A stretch of 64,000 nucleotides of DNA. It comes from Aedes albopictus (Eukaryota; Arthropoda; Insecta; Diptera; Culicidae). A program made the position numbers and the translations under genes. The stretch spans positions 442,126,334 to 442,190,333 of the forward strand of contig NC_085137.1 in assembly GCF_035046485.1 (NCBI RefSeq), read 5' to 3'. Positions 54,612 to 64,000 of this stretch are shown one piece after another. Below the pieces are notes generated by a model. The model did not search any database, was not told the DNA's origin, and was given only the letters and a program-made list of their open reading frames with translations. How positions within the stretch are numbered: the first letter of the stretch is position 1; every line of letters begins with the position of its first letter.

Positions 54612-55211
54612 CAGGCCGCACATGAACGATTTGTCAAGTGTGACACTTGGTGTGACAGATGTGTAAAAGCGACCGAAACATGCAAGTCATGAAAGATTGA
54701 TTTTCTTTTCCGTGAGTTTACGATACGAGACCTATTAGCCTATTAGCTTAAAATCCTAAATAACTATAAGTTTATTTCCAAATCCTACATCTAAACGGTG
54801 AATTTGTACTTAAAACTAGTGATCTGAATTATTGTTATTGTAAGTGAATTAAGATTGAAGCTGATTGAACTTAAAAACTAATATGTACACATTCTTATAG
54901 CTAAACACAGATTCACAAGGATTGTCGATACAAACATTTACAAATTTCCACCTGAACTTAACTGTAAGTAAACTAAAAGTTAATTCTAACGGAGCTTAAC
55001 ATTAATATGTACAAAACATTTGTAGCAAACACAAATCTAAGGGATCTTCGATACGATTCCTCACTATTCTGTAGCGCAATCACTAAAATCGTAAGTTGTC
55101 TATATGATGTTTTTCTATCGCTATCTTAATAAAATTGAATTTTGTAGCTTGAAGCTAACACCACCGAAAATCGTGTTTGCTGTCGAGAATTAGTGATTAC
55201 CCGTCCCAACA
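54555..55211 (+). repeat. BEL 3' LTR
   Basis: 657 bp, one difference from the 5' LTR. Contains the last 19 codons of the polyprotein and AATAAA at 55128-55133. Confidence 0.95.
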
Positions 55212-55216
55212 AGCAC

Positions 55217-57349
55217 GTTATCTCCCATTTGAATCATTTGACTTTATCTTATGTTATCTTTGGTTTATTTTTTATGTGAAGGTTTTTTTTTAATTAACGT
55301 GTATTTTAACTTAAATGCTAATTCTTCACTTATATGTGAAGGTCCACTCTTTCATAACTGTGCAAAAGAACAACCTATTTCAATAGAAGGAAAAATCTCA
55401 GATAAAGAATGCTATTTGGTGGTTTGGTTGCTAACCAACTCTTCATCAATGTATCTTAAAGGGACAAATCGACCATAGAGTTCACAGTTCAACTGCCTTA
55501 AACTACACAACAGCGCCACTTGAAAAAAAAAAAACCTTCCATAAAAATAAGGAAACATTTAGGTATGTTGTAAATTTTAGCAGATGGTCCGTAAAGAAAA
55601 TATAATAGTGTGACTTGAAAGAACAGCCTATTACTAAAAGAAGGAAAAATCTCTGATGGAGTGAGCATTATAAGCAGCAGGAAGTACAACCTGTGTGACA
55701 AAGAGGACACAGTGATCATTCTACCTGTGGATTTATTTTGTTCTATGAACTTCGGCCTAATAACCGTCGGCCGTACACTTTTTCCTAGTTATTCGAAAAT
55801 TTCTATTTAATTTGCATGAGAACCCCCTACACTCTCTGGAAGCACTCACAATATCATAGACATTCCATGCCTTCAAAAATGTCCACATTCTAAATTTATT
55901 TTGTTTTGCACATATTATGCTAATATTCTCTCCCAGATGAAGGAAGGGTCGTTGACCCTCAACTTTTGAAACATTCATTGCCTTCAAAACCCTCCACATG
56001 CCAAATTTTGATTTATTTGCTTGATTAATTTTTGAGTTATGAGACATGTTTTATCTGTATGAGAGCCTTTACCTTAACCCACCACCCCAGAAACATTTCT
56101 GGTCTTCACAAACCTCCACATTTTTGACTGAGACGAAATTAAAACTTTTATCAGTACATACTTATTATCTGGGAAACTCACAGTTTGTGTTCAGTTATTT
56201 GAATAAATTTTATCTTTTGTCGATCTTTTCTTTCTAGAATGCCCCGGAGTGTAATGGGAAAGAATTACTTATTTTTAAATGAAGGAACACTCTCTAATTC
56301 AACTATTTAGCATTGTGACTTGAAAAAACAGCATATTATTAAGAGAAGGAAAACTTTCAGATGGAGTGAGAAGCATATGTAAATATCTGGAAGTACAACC
56401 CGTATTACAATGCGGGCATGATGAACATTTTGCTTGGTGGCATTTGGGTTCAATGACCATGCTGCCTGATGTCCATTCGGGATATTGTACATTCGGCTGC
56501 ATGACGTTCGGTCTCATGGTCCTTTCGCTTTTCATAGATGGAACTCACGATATTATTGACATTTCCAGCCTTCATAAACCTTCATATGCCAAATTTAGTT
56601 CCCTTTGCTTTTTCATTGTTTTGTTACCGTTGGGTTACAAATTGTTGGTTTTTGTTTTGTATTTTATGTTGAGTGTCGAACCCATCACTTTTCTTGTTTA
56701 AAAACAGTAGGAATATATTACAGAAGTGAATGGGTCAAGTACCGCTGTAACTGTGTTGTAGCTAAAAATCAAGTAACATAGAGATGACATCCTTGATAAA
56801 AAGAAGCAAACATTTCGGATGTAATTTTTTAGTTATTATTATTATTATTATTATTTATTAACGACACTTCACACCAGAAGGATGCATTCGTGTCGGAGTA
56901 TTTTTTTAGTAGTTTCGTCTATTTCATTTTTATTGGGCCCCCTTGGGGTGGAATCTCAAACTATTTAAGAAACATTTCTTGCCTTCATAAACCTTCACAT
57001 GCCAAATTTGATTCCCTTTGCTCGATTGATTCTCGAGTAATGAAGAAATGTCTGTTGTATGAGAGCTCCCCTTTTCCTGAAGATGCAGGGTTTTCGCATA
57101 TACTTAACTTCAATAACATTTTGTCAGGAATGAATCAGTTAGGTTTTATGAAGCCACTTGCTCCCTCAGTTTATTTGTCTGTGTTTCATAAAATGGCTCA
57201 TTCTTCAGCATACCAACTAAAATAACCTCATAATGTTTTGAGCAAGGTAAATCGCAAAAAAATCTTCACTTTGTCGACCTTGTTGCCATTTTCTTTTTTT
57301 GCTCATGTTACATCCTTCAAATTACCTGAAACTGTCAAAGATTTTGAAG
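55217..57349 (-). repeat. Helitron-like interior with degenerate internal repeats
   Basis: Four or five diverged copies of a module of about 120-150 bp are marked by CCTTCATAAACCTTCACATG, GCCAAATTTGATTCCCTTTG and TGTATGAGAGC. They lie near 55850, 55980, 56090, 56565 and 56980. The same module, better preserved, adjoins the terminus at 59568-59792 (TGTATGGGAGCCCCCCTTTC). A (ATT)n stretch is at about 56833. Frames of 70-111 codons here are not credible genes. Confidence 0.5.
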
Positions 57350-57707
57350 CTTAAGGCGAAACTGGAAGCATTTCCTCACTTTTTGGTTTATGATTTTTTA
57401 TTTAATACGGAGCAATATTTTTGAAATCGGTTTTCGTGCACATGTAGAGTATGGATCAAGGTATCTTCTGAATTTTTTTGTAGTGGAAAATATTTTTCGT
57501 TTTTGCAGAAACCATTTTTGAACAAAATTTCATAAAAAAATGGTTTCTGCAAAAATGGAAAACATTTTCAACCTCAAAAAAATTCAGAAGATACCTTGAT
57601 CCACACTCTACATGTGCACGAAAACCGATTTTAAAAATATTGCTTTGTTATTTAATAAAAAATCAAAAACCGAAAAAATGAGAAAATGCTTCCAGTTTCA
57701 CCTTAAG
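57350..57707. mobile_element. Hairpin MITE (358 bp)
   Basis: CTTAAGGCGAAACTGGAAGC and its near complement at the far end bound arms of about 170 bp. Both contain AAGGTATCTTCTGAATTTTT or its complement and AAACCATTTTT around the centre near 57530. Confidence 0.8.
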
Positions 57708-58111
57708 TTTCGAGGTGTAATAAATAATAACGTGCAGTATTTTCTTATTTATATATTTGAATGTCATATATCAACCTGAAATGGAGTTCAGATTTGCACC
57801 TTCTCTGCACCAGGCCGGGTCCCGGACATCAATTTAGTTCCTAAGGTTTTATGACGTGTGACCGCTGGCACCATTCAAAGAAGTTATTTTTTATGAAGGG
57901 TCAAAACATGCGTAAGAAAATGCCTCATGCGTACCTCAACAAATTTAGTAAATCAAGCCTAACTTTACCACACCATATGTAACATATGTAAACAAAAATG
58001 AGTTTTTCACAGGTGGCGCTGAATCTCGTTAATGACTACTTGTATCACTCACCTTTGGGGATGATTTGTGAAAAAATACCCGGATTTTTCACGTTTCTGT
58101 AATGCTCAATG
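57708..58111. other. Unassigned sequence
   Basis: Nothing recognised. Confidence 0.3.
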
Positions 58112-58330
58112 TAGGGAATCGCGCCACTTGGGCGGTGGCTTCTATATTCGTCTGTTTTCCACTATAACTCAGTCAAATTTGAACCAATTGACACATCTTT
58201 TGGAATGTGGTGAGATAGGTATAGTATCTACCCGTGTACAACATTTCAAGTCAATTGGTTCAAAATTGACTGAGTTATAGTGGAAAACAGATGAATATAG
58301 AAGCCACCGCCCAAGTGGCGCGATACCCTA
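58112..58330. mobile_element. Hairpin MITE with TA ends (219 bp)
   Basis: TAGGGAATCGCGCCACTTGG and CCAAGTGGCGCGATACCCTA are inverted ends. The arms of about 83 bp (GAAGCCACC, AACTCAGTCAA) are near-complementary and end in TA. Non-coding. Confidence 0.8.
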
Positions 58331-58899
58331 TGAGTTTCTATGGGAATTGCGAACTTCCTCTCCGTTTTTCTCCGATCGATGATTTTGTTAGAGTTAGTGT
58401 TTGGTAAAGTTAGGCTTGAACTTCCATTTCTCAATGATATCCTACCAAAGATTCTGCAGGAATTTTGCGAGGAATTTCTCATTCAGGACTTTTTTCTGAG
58501 AATATGCAATCAAATATTCAAGGTTTTTATCGACGGGAGTACGGAAAAGTAGGAAAATATTTGTCCAGATAGCGTAATTTTCCAACGGTCAATATACGCC
58601 TAGGGTGACCGTGAAGCGCATCGCTTATGAATGGCAAAATGGGTGCCCGAGTATGGTACATAGCAACCTCCACTGAACTCCTACTGAGTGTGGGCGAAAA
58701 TAGAGGCACGATCGGCACCCGATTTCGGCTAGGGGAGATGCCCGACCGTGCAAAAAGCTGCAAGGAGTTGGTTGAGTTTCAAGTAAAAATAAGAGAAGAT
58801 CCAATTGCCAGAAATCTTTGACCCTTTTGATACATAATTGCGTCACCGATCGGTTTTGCCACCGTTTGCAACCGTGAGAGACAGTGCACTCTCTGGAAG
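58331..58899. other. Unassigned sequence
   Basis: Mixed sequence; short frames on both strands have no features. Confidence 0.3.
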
Positions 58900-59520
58900 T
58901 GCCTCGGAAGATTAGTTGTATCGTGCGAATCTAAATAGCCATTGCAAGGCTCCAGCGTCTAACCCGTACGTGCACGGTTTCCACGTGCCCTGTCAAGCTA
59001 TCTGTTTGTCGGTTTTTGTTGCCCTGCTAAAGCAGACCGGCGCGAGTAAGCTAACGTCCGGCCACCAGAGCTGGTTTTTCCGGGTCATAACCCTCATCCC
59101 GCGGGGGTCAGAAACCTGCAGGTTGGTGGCAGCCCTCTTAAGCCAGTTGCCCAGCCCCCGGTCCTCCCAGGCATGTTTCCTCGGGACGAAAACGGCACAC
59201 CACGGGAGTTAGACACCACGGTCTTTCCTTGGTGGCTATCGACGACAACCTTGCCAGCCACCACCGTTGTCGCCCGCCGTTGTTCACCACCCACGCTGCC
59301 CGCTGCCAAGCGCCTGGCCATTCCGGGCCTGGTTCTTCGGGACGAAGCCGTCGTCGCACCCGTTGGGTCCGAAACCCCCGGCCTTTCCTCTGTTACTATC
59401 GGGGCCCACCTAGCCAGCCACCGCCGTGTTTGCCTCAACCGCCTCGACATTGGTATAGGCAATTCAAATTTGTCAATTGTCACTGCACTGCGGTCACTGG
59501 AGCACCGCACTCTAGATTGG
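58900..59520. other. GC-rich island with internal duplication
   Basis: Much more GC-rich than its flanks. Two diverged copies of a block of about 170 bp start TTCCTCGGGACGAA (59173) and TTCTTCGGGACGAA (59333), each ending near AGCCAGCCACC. Several 70-195 codon frames on both strands conflict, and none has a domain. It may be the GC-rich 5' UTR of a truncated non-LTR element. Confidence 0.4.
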
Positions 59521-59703
59521 TTTTGTTGCTTTTGACTGTTGAGCTTTTCTCTCAGCACATTTCTGTTTCATTTGTATGGGAGCCCCCCTTTCCAGTGGGG
59601 GGAGGGGTCTCGGACCAAGCTAAGAACCTTCCCCGGCCTCAACAGCACCCACATACAAAATTTCACACCAATCGGTTCAGTAGTTTCCGAATGCATAGCG
59701 GTC

Positions 59704-59743
<40 letters not shown>

Positions 59744-59792
59744 CGACAGACAGACAGACAGACAGACGGAAATTCATTTTTATATATATAGA
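59521..59792 (-). mobile_element. Helitron-like 5' terminus with (CAGA)n
   Basis: Ends TTTTTATATATATAGA before T; on the minus strand this is TCTATATATATAAAAA, the start of the short complete Helitron at 61428. Inside it lie a (CAGA)n microsatellite (59704-59766) and the module CACACCAATCGGTTCAGTAG. Confidence 0.55.
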
Positions 59793-60394
59793 TTAAGTTC
59801 TGAGAGTAAATATTGAGCGACCATCTGACGCGGGTGATGAATTGTATGCTTTCCGTGTGAAGTGAACAGTGGCGAATCAGTTTGAAATTCCTGTCGCGTA
59901 GTTTGTAGTAAACATTGAGCGTTCACTTGATGACTGTTTACTTTCCACGTTAAGTGAGCAATGGTGCGGCGATGTGTATGACGTAGTTCAAAATCATAAA
60001 TTTGTACCACTTACCGGGGAAAATCGTGGCCCAACAATATCATCCCTATACTCATGTTCAATGGGTGAGATCCTAAATCCTGGATGTGATTCCTTTCGAG
60101 ATATTTCAGCAAAAGCCTTCGAGGATTCTAAAGGAGATAGAGCTCTGTGGTGAATTTGGATGACTTTAAATGGTGGCTCCGGAGAGGCATTCACAAGCGT
60201 ATTCCAATGGGCACGAAACGAAACGAACATTTGACAAGATATTGTGCAGTTGGGTCTGATGAGGGTAAGGTTATGTTAACAGAATATATGATAAGGGGGT
60301 GGTGCAATTGTGTTAGAGCGACAGTTAAACAAAAATGTAAGCTGTATAGTAAGCCGAAAGTTTTTTTTTGGAGCATGAAGGCCAGAGAGGGGAA
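59793..60394. other. Unassigned, possibly decayed copia gag
   Basis: 60150-60394 may be a frameshifted upstream part of the gag fossil that follows. The rest is unassigned. Confidence 0.3.
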
Positions 60395-60571
60395 GTATGA
60401 ACGTGTTACTACTGCGGACAAGTAGGTCGATTCAAGAGAAATTATGTTCAGTGGCTGGAAGAAGTAAACAAAAAAGCGAAGAATCAAAATGAAAGTGAAA
60501 AATCTATGGCAGTACATAATTCGGATGCAAGAAGCAGTGGCAGTAGTAATCGAGGAGTGCGTTTTAGATAA
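60395..60571 (+). pseudogene. Ty1/copia-like gag fossil (zinc knuckle)
   Basis: One frame reads CYYCGQVGRFKRNYVQWLEE and continues to NRGVRFR and a stop. The pattern is a copia CCHC knuckle in which His and the last Cys are replaced (R and Y). The upstream frame is shifted. No pol follows in recognisable form. Confidence 0.55.
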
Positions 60572-61427
60572 TATAACATGGCAGGCTTCGATGGCCGGTC
60601 GATTGTCCCAGGACCAAGATCAGTGTAGGTGAATGATCCATTCGGCGTAGACTCACTGCTAGAACCAAGTACCAAATAAGTGAACCAGAAGGGCTTTGAA
60701 GTAGTCTGTGAAATAATCAGGATGCCCCAGTATATCGCTTGATACAACGGTCGGCCAAAAAGACTCAGATGATGGAGCGCATGAACTGTTCAAGTTTTCA
60801 TACTTGAACCGAAATGAAAACCTTCAAAATTTTCAACGAAAAAAAAAAGAAAGTGCAAAACTTGTCAAACACACTTTCCACCCGAGAACTCTTTCTTTTA
60901 CGCTCCCTACATTGCAAGACTCTGATTTCCCCAGTGGGCGTCTGATTCCGACTAGAAACATCAACAGCACATAGCCAGCTACTTTCGGTGAAAGAAGCTC
61001 ATCTTTATCACTTTATTTCTTCTGGCGATACAACATTCCAACGTTGCACTTCCACCTTCATGTTCTTACGTTATCTGCATCGTTGTAACAGTGCCAATAA
61101 CATGGTTGGGAGTAGTGGTTTGAAATGCATCAACTAAGTTGTTCCAAATGTTATCTGTCAATGAGGGCTGAAGTGCAGAACTGTCTGAGATGATATAAAA
61201 TCTTCATGTTGTTCTTCATCAATTCATTCAGAATTGTATATATTGGCATAAGAATGCATGGTTTAAAGCTGTTAGCTGTGAAAGTGTTCATAAAACGCTT
61301 CGGACGTTATATTTGAAAAAAGGCAAGAAGTCACTACTATGTGATTTATAGAAGTAAAAATTATGTGTTTTGCTCAGTAGTAAGCAGACGCTGCAGTAAT
61401 CATAAAACTTCATTAAATCCATATACA
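60572..61427. other. Unassigned sequence
   Basis: 60572-60760 contains an 87-codon minus-strand frame of protein-like composition without a recognised family. The rest is AT-rich. Confidence 0.3.
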
Positions 61428-61683
61428 TCTATATATATAAAAATGCAGTGGCATACGTGGGACCGCGCATAACTTGCGAACGGATGGTCCGATTTGGGTC
61501 GTCTAAGTTTTATTCTGTTAGTTTTCACCCAAGGAAGGTTTATGAGGCCAAAAACATGGGAAAATTGAGAGTTTTTGATAATCGGGTTTTAATACATTTT
61601 GAACGGGGACTTGGGCGCTTGGCTAGGGACTTGAAACGTCAAAAAACGCAGTAGGCAAGACAAAGTTTGCCGGGTACAGCTAG
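61428..61683 (+). mobile_element. Short complete non-autonomous Helitron
   Basis: Starts TCTATATATATAAAAATG after A, and ends TTTGCCGGGTACAGCTAG before T. The host dinucleotide is thus AT with no duplication, as rolling-circle Helitrons leave. 256 bp and non-coding. It shares both ends with the larger element at 47514 and 59792. Confidence 0.65.
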
Positions 61684-62733
61684 TAATTTTATAAAAACGA
61701 ACAAACAAACAAATAGGCAACTATTTAACAAAATGTTTGCACTTCGGACCACTTCGATTCTTAGTGTAGGTTCTTTCTGTACTATTCTTCCCTGAGTACA
61801 CAACTATAGGTAAGTCTCCAAAACGGCCATAAATTTTCCCAACACTCCCCCATGGACGAACTGCAGGTTGAACTCAGTAGGAATGCAATGCATCTCTGCA
61901 ACTGCAAGAGAACCATCCTACCGAAAATGTTTTCAAGCTTTAACGCTTTTCCTCGGAATTTGCTGCAACATTTCTGGCTGGATGCTGTACCTATATCTTA
62001 CAACGACGGCGTCGACGGTTAGCTAACGAAGACGAATCTAACGACACGATGATGGCGAGCCCGAAACAAGCGTCATCCCATGCATCTTCCCCGGAATACA
62101 GGGTCGTCGGAAGTTGTGTTGCATTTAGCTTCTTCTGGGCACATCCCAGAAACAAGCATGAAAATGAGAGAAAACTTTGTCCTAGCTCCCTACATTGCTC
62201 TGTTGTTGGTTGGGCTCCTCCGGTAATGCTTCGGTTGGCGGCGGCAGCAGCAGCGTGAAAAAGGCAATACATTTCCCGGTTGAAGTAAATGCAACGACGA
62301 CGAGCTTGGATTTGTGTCATCTCTTTTTACTTTGCGCCGGCAAAAACTTTACTTCCTGGCAGGTGGCATCGACGACGACGGGGATAACTTTGACTTGGTT
62401 GGCACACGTGTTGACGCTTTCGGCGAAAATGAGAATTGCTTACTGGAGGTAAGAAGCAAGTACCTAGTTGGAAGAAACGACGTGGACATGAGTGCTTAGC
62501 GCTGTGGGGAAACTAAACTAGGTACATTATTTTACGTTTTGGATGTAACACTTCCATCAAGACAAAAAAAAACTATAAGCGCTTAGAAATTGAACATCAT
62601 ATTTATTCAATCGAAATATAAAATTTTTTTAACAAGCCCAACAAAACACAACCGCATGATGTAATGTAGTTTTTTTATGTGTACAGCGGATTCCTGGAAG
62701 GACTCCAAACGATTTGGTGGAATTATTGAGTTA
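61684..62733. other. Unique-looking, partly GC-balanced sequence
   Basis: 61990-62500 is less AT-rich and open on both strands for 60-110 codons (CAG/CGG runs), without splice sites or domains. It may be UTR or regulatory sequence of a host gene. Confidence 0.25.
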
Positions 62734-62810
62734 CTAGCTGACCCGGAAAACTTTGTGCTGTCTTCAATATTATAAACACTTAAGTTAGTTAGGTAAAATA
62801 ACCCCATTGA
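62734..62810 (-). mobile_element. Helitron-like 3' terminus, truncated
   Basis: CTAGCTGACCCGGAAAACTT after A repeats the end seen at 47514 with one change. The partner end was not found. Confidence 0.5.
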
Positions 62811-62959
62811 GCAGAAAAGATAAATGCACGAATTTTATCCAAGCCATCATCGGAACACGTTCAACGTATAGGCAAAGCTGAAAAATATCAGACCTCTTAG
62901 TTGATTGATTGACCACCTTCACTATCACTGGAGGTCGATCAATATCATAATCAATTTGA

Positions 62960-63065
62960 AATGGCCACGACACCCTCTGAAACGCCTTTAAAAGGCTCCA
63001 AAAACCCCCTGGAATGCTCCTGAATACCACTTAAAACGCCAACGAAACCGGTTAGAACGCCCTTA
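62960..63065. repeat. CTGAAACGCC degenerate array, short
   Basis: CTCTGAAACGCCTTTAAAAG and similar variants; same family as 5010-6290 and 41480-42791. Confidence 0.6.
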
Positions 63066-63182
63066 CGTTTTTTTTTCCACGCCGCCGCCGCCAGTTAAGT
63101 TGACCCGGCGCGCCGCTGATCATATGACGAAGCACTTAACGAATCACCTGTTCGGACCTAGTGAAAGAACAAGGGATGGGAA

Positions 63183-63523
63183 CATTCATTTGCAAAGAGT
63201 TACATTCACTTGCTACTACCTCAGTACAAAGGCATGCTATCAAAAAACAATGTATGGAGGAAGTTAACCTTGAAGTTTTATCTGAAAGTTTGCCGAAAAA
63301 ACATTGGGGTCGCAACCGCATACAAAAGTCGTGAGCAAGCTGTAAAGGCAACTCTCCACGCGGTGAATGTAAATTACGTACACGCCGTGGAGAGTTGCGT
63401 TTGCTGCCGTCTACAAAGTTTCAGCTAAAACAAAAATGAAAAAGTTTTCCATACATTAATTTTAGCTACGATGTTTCTGGAGCGAGCTATCAGCAAGTAA
63501 ATGTAACTGATTGCAAATGAATG
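63183..63523. mobile_element. Imperfect foldback with perfect inner stem
   Basis: CATTCATTTGCAAAGAGTTA and the complement near 63510 mark diverged outer arms. The centre (GCAACTCTCCACGCGGTG, then CACGCCGTGGAGAGTTGC, 63354-63404) is an almost perfect stem with a 15-nt loop. Confidence 0.65.
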
Positions 63524-63637
63524 ATGCAGCGATGCCTGGGTAATTTGTACATGTTGTTTTTTTAAGGTTGAATTATTTTTCATGAGATCCTTTATGAATC
63601 TTTTGTAATATAATTTATTTCTCGTAATGATTTTTTA

Positions 63638-64000
63638 CTGTAGAGTAAAGTGGGGCAAAAGTTCGAGTGGGGCAAGAGTTTCTTTTGAAGTTTTTGTGCT
63701 CGAAACCTTTTTGAAAAAGAGTGTTTCACTCCAAAAATTATGAAAATTGATCAATATTTCGAAAAGTTGGTTTTTGATTAAAAAATTGTGACATGTGGGG
63801 CAAGAGTTCGAGTCATGTGGCAAGTTTAGGTAAACCCCTAAAATTCTGCAATATGTGCATATTATCTCTAAAAATGATGGAATTAGTTAAAAAATTCGAT
63901 CAATGTTGAAAACAAATGTTGTTTTATCTGGATTTGGCGAAAAACTACTAAATTTTGGTGTAGTAAATTTAACCCTGATTTGGGTAAAATCCAGATCGAA
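63638..64000. mobile_element. Left part of a GGGGCAAGAGTTCGAG repeat element
   Basis: AGAGTAAAGTGGGGCAAAAG and three copies of GGGGCAA(A/G)AGTT(C/T)GAGT-like motifs resemble the start of a MITE that continues beyond the window. Confidence 0.4.

Larger units (their letters stand above)
47805..55211 (+). mobile_element. Complete BEL/Pao LTR retrotransposon
   Basis: 7.4 kb with two 657-bp LTRs starting TGTGCCGCCAACAC and ending CCCGTCCCAACA. The 5-bp target duplication AGCAC is at 47800-47804 and 55212-55216. One uninterrupted polyprotein fills the interior. By eye the LTRs differ at one base (47819 T, 54569 C), so the insertion is very young and the copy could be active. A purine tract GGGCGGGGGTA precedes the 3' LTR. 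No TGG-type primer-binding site is evident after the 5' LTR. It lies inside Helitron-like sequence. Confidence 0.95.

Noticed and set aside
48778..54621. Many 60-170 codon frames opposite or inside the BEL polyprotein
   Set aside because: Shadow frames of a long constrained coding sequence.
59138..59816. Overlapping 154-, 120- and 195-codon frames in the GC-rich island
   Set aside because: Open frames are expected at high GC; they conflict, cross the (CAGA)n repeat and have no domain.

Overview
The window looks like a piece of a mosquito genome, most likely Aedes or a close culicine. This is an inference. It rests on the AT-rich, TE-saturated composition, an intact BEL/Pao element, RTE-like non-LTR copies, tRNA-derived SINE heads, many foldback MITEs, and degenerate short-unit arrays of the GGAATTCCT and CTGAAACG types. 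There are no bacterial-style operons, no rRNA and no CRISPR array.

Layout. 0-5 kb: decayed non-LTR fragments (gag at 155-545, endonuclease at 1258-1412), a SINE, two small TIR elements, then the only intact gene that does not look like a transposon gene (2730-3596, a single-pass membrane glycoprotein of unknown function), followed by a 340-bp inverted duplication. 5-20 kb: degenerate arrays, foldback elements at 6597-7371 (which splits an older ORF) and 10450-12348 (with a tRNA-like sequence in its loop), and AT-rich repeats. 20.4-24.7 kb: a TIR element with about 500-bp arms whose loop received a nearly complete RTE-like retrotransposon (989 codons, 8-bp target duplication). 24.7-27 kb: a hAT-like MITE and a GGAATTCCT array. 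27-32 kb: a truncated RTE copy, a possible spliced gene start at 28.1-28.2 kb, and a long Transib-like foldback (28307-31776; termini CACAGTG, duplication CGTCG) sitting inside that reading frame. 32-36 kb: another MITE, a BEL RNase H fossil and a near-perfect 926-bp palindrome. 36-45 kb: two candidate exons of a minus-strand host gene (36403-36534 terminal exon with poly(A) signal; 40344-40442 internal exon), separated by a foldback carrying a minisatellite; then a CTGAAACG array and a TA-flanked TIR element. 45-60 kb: a complex foldback, then what may be one large minus-strand Helitron-like element (47514-59792) interrupted by a complete, very young BEL/Pao element (47805-55211) and smaller hairpin elements. 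60-64 kb: a copia-like gag fossil, a short complete Helitron and further MITEs.

Nothing here is a cooperating gene system. The biology is layered transposition: nesting orders can be read from target-site duplications, and at least two older reading frames appear to have been split by TIR elements. The least explained items are the 288-residue membrane protein, the two minus-strand exons, the ORF split at 28.3/31.8 kb, and the repeated pairing of palindromes with tRNA-like sequences.
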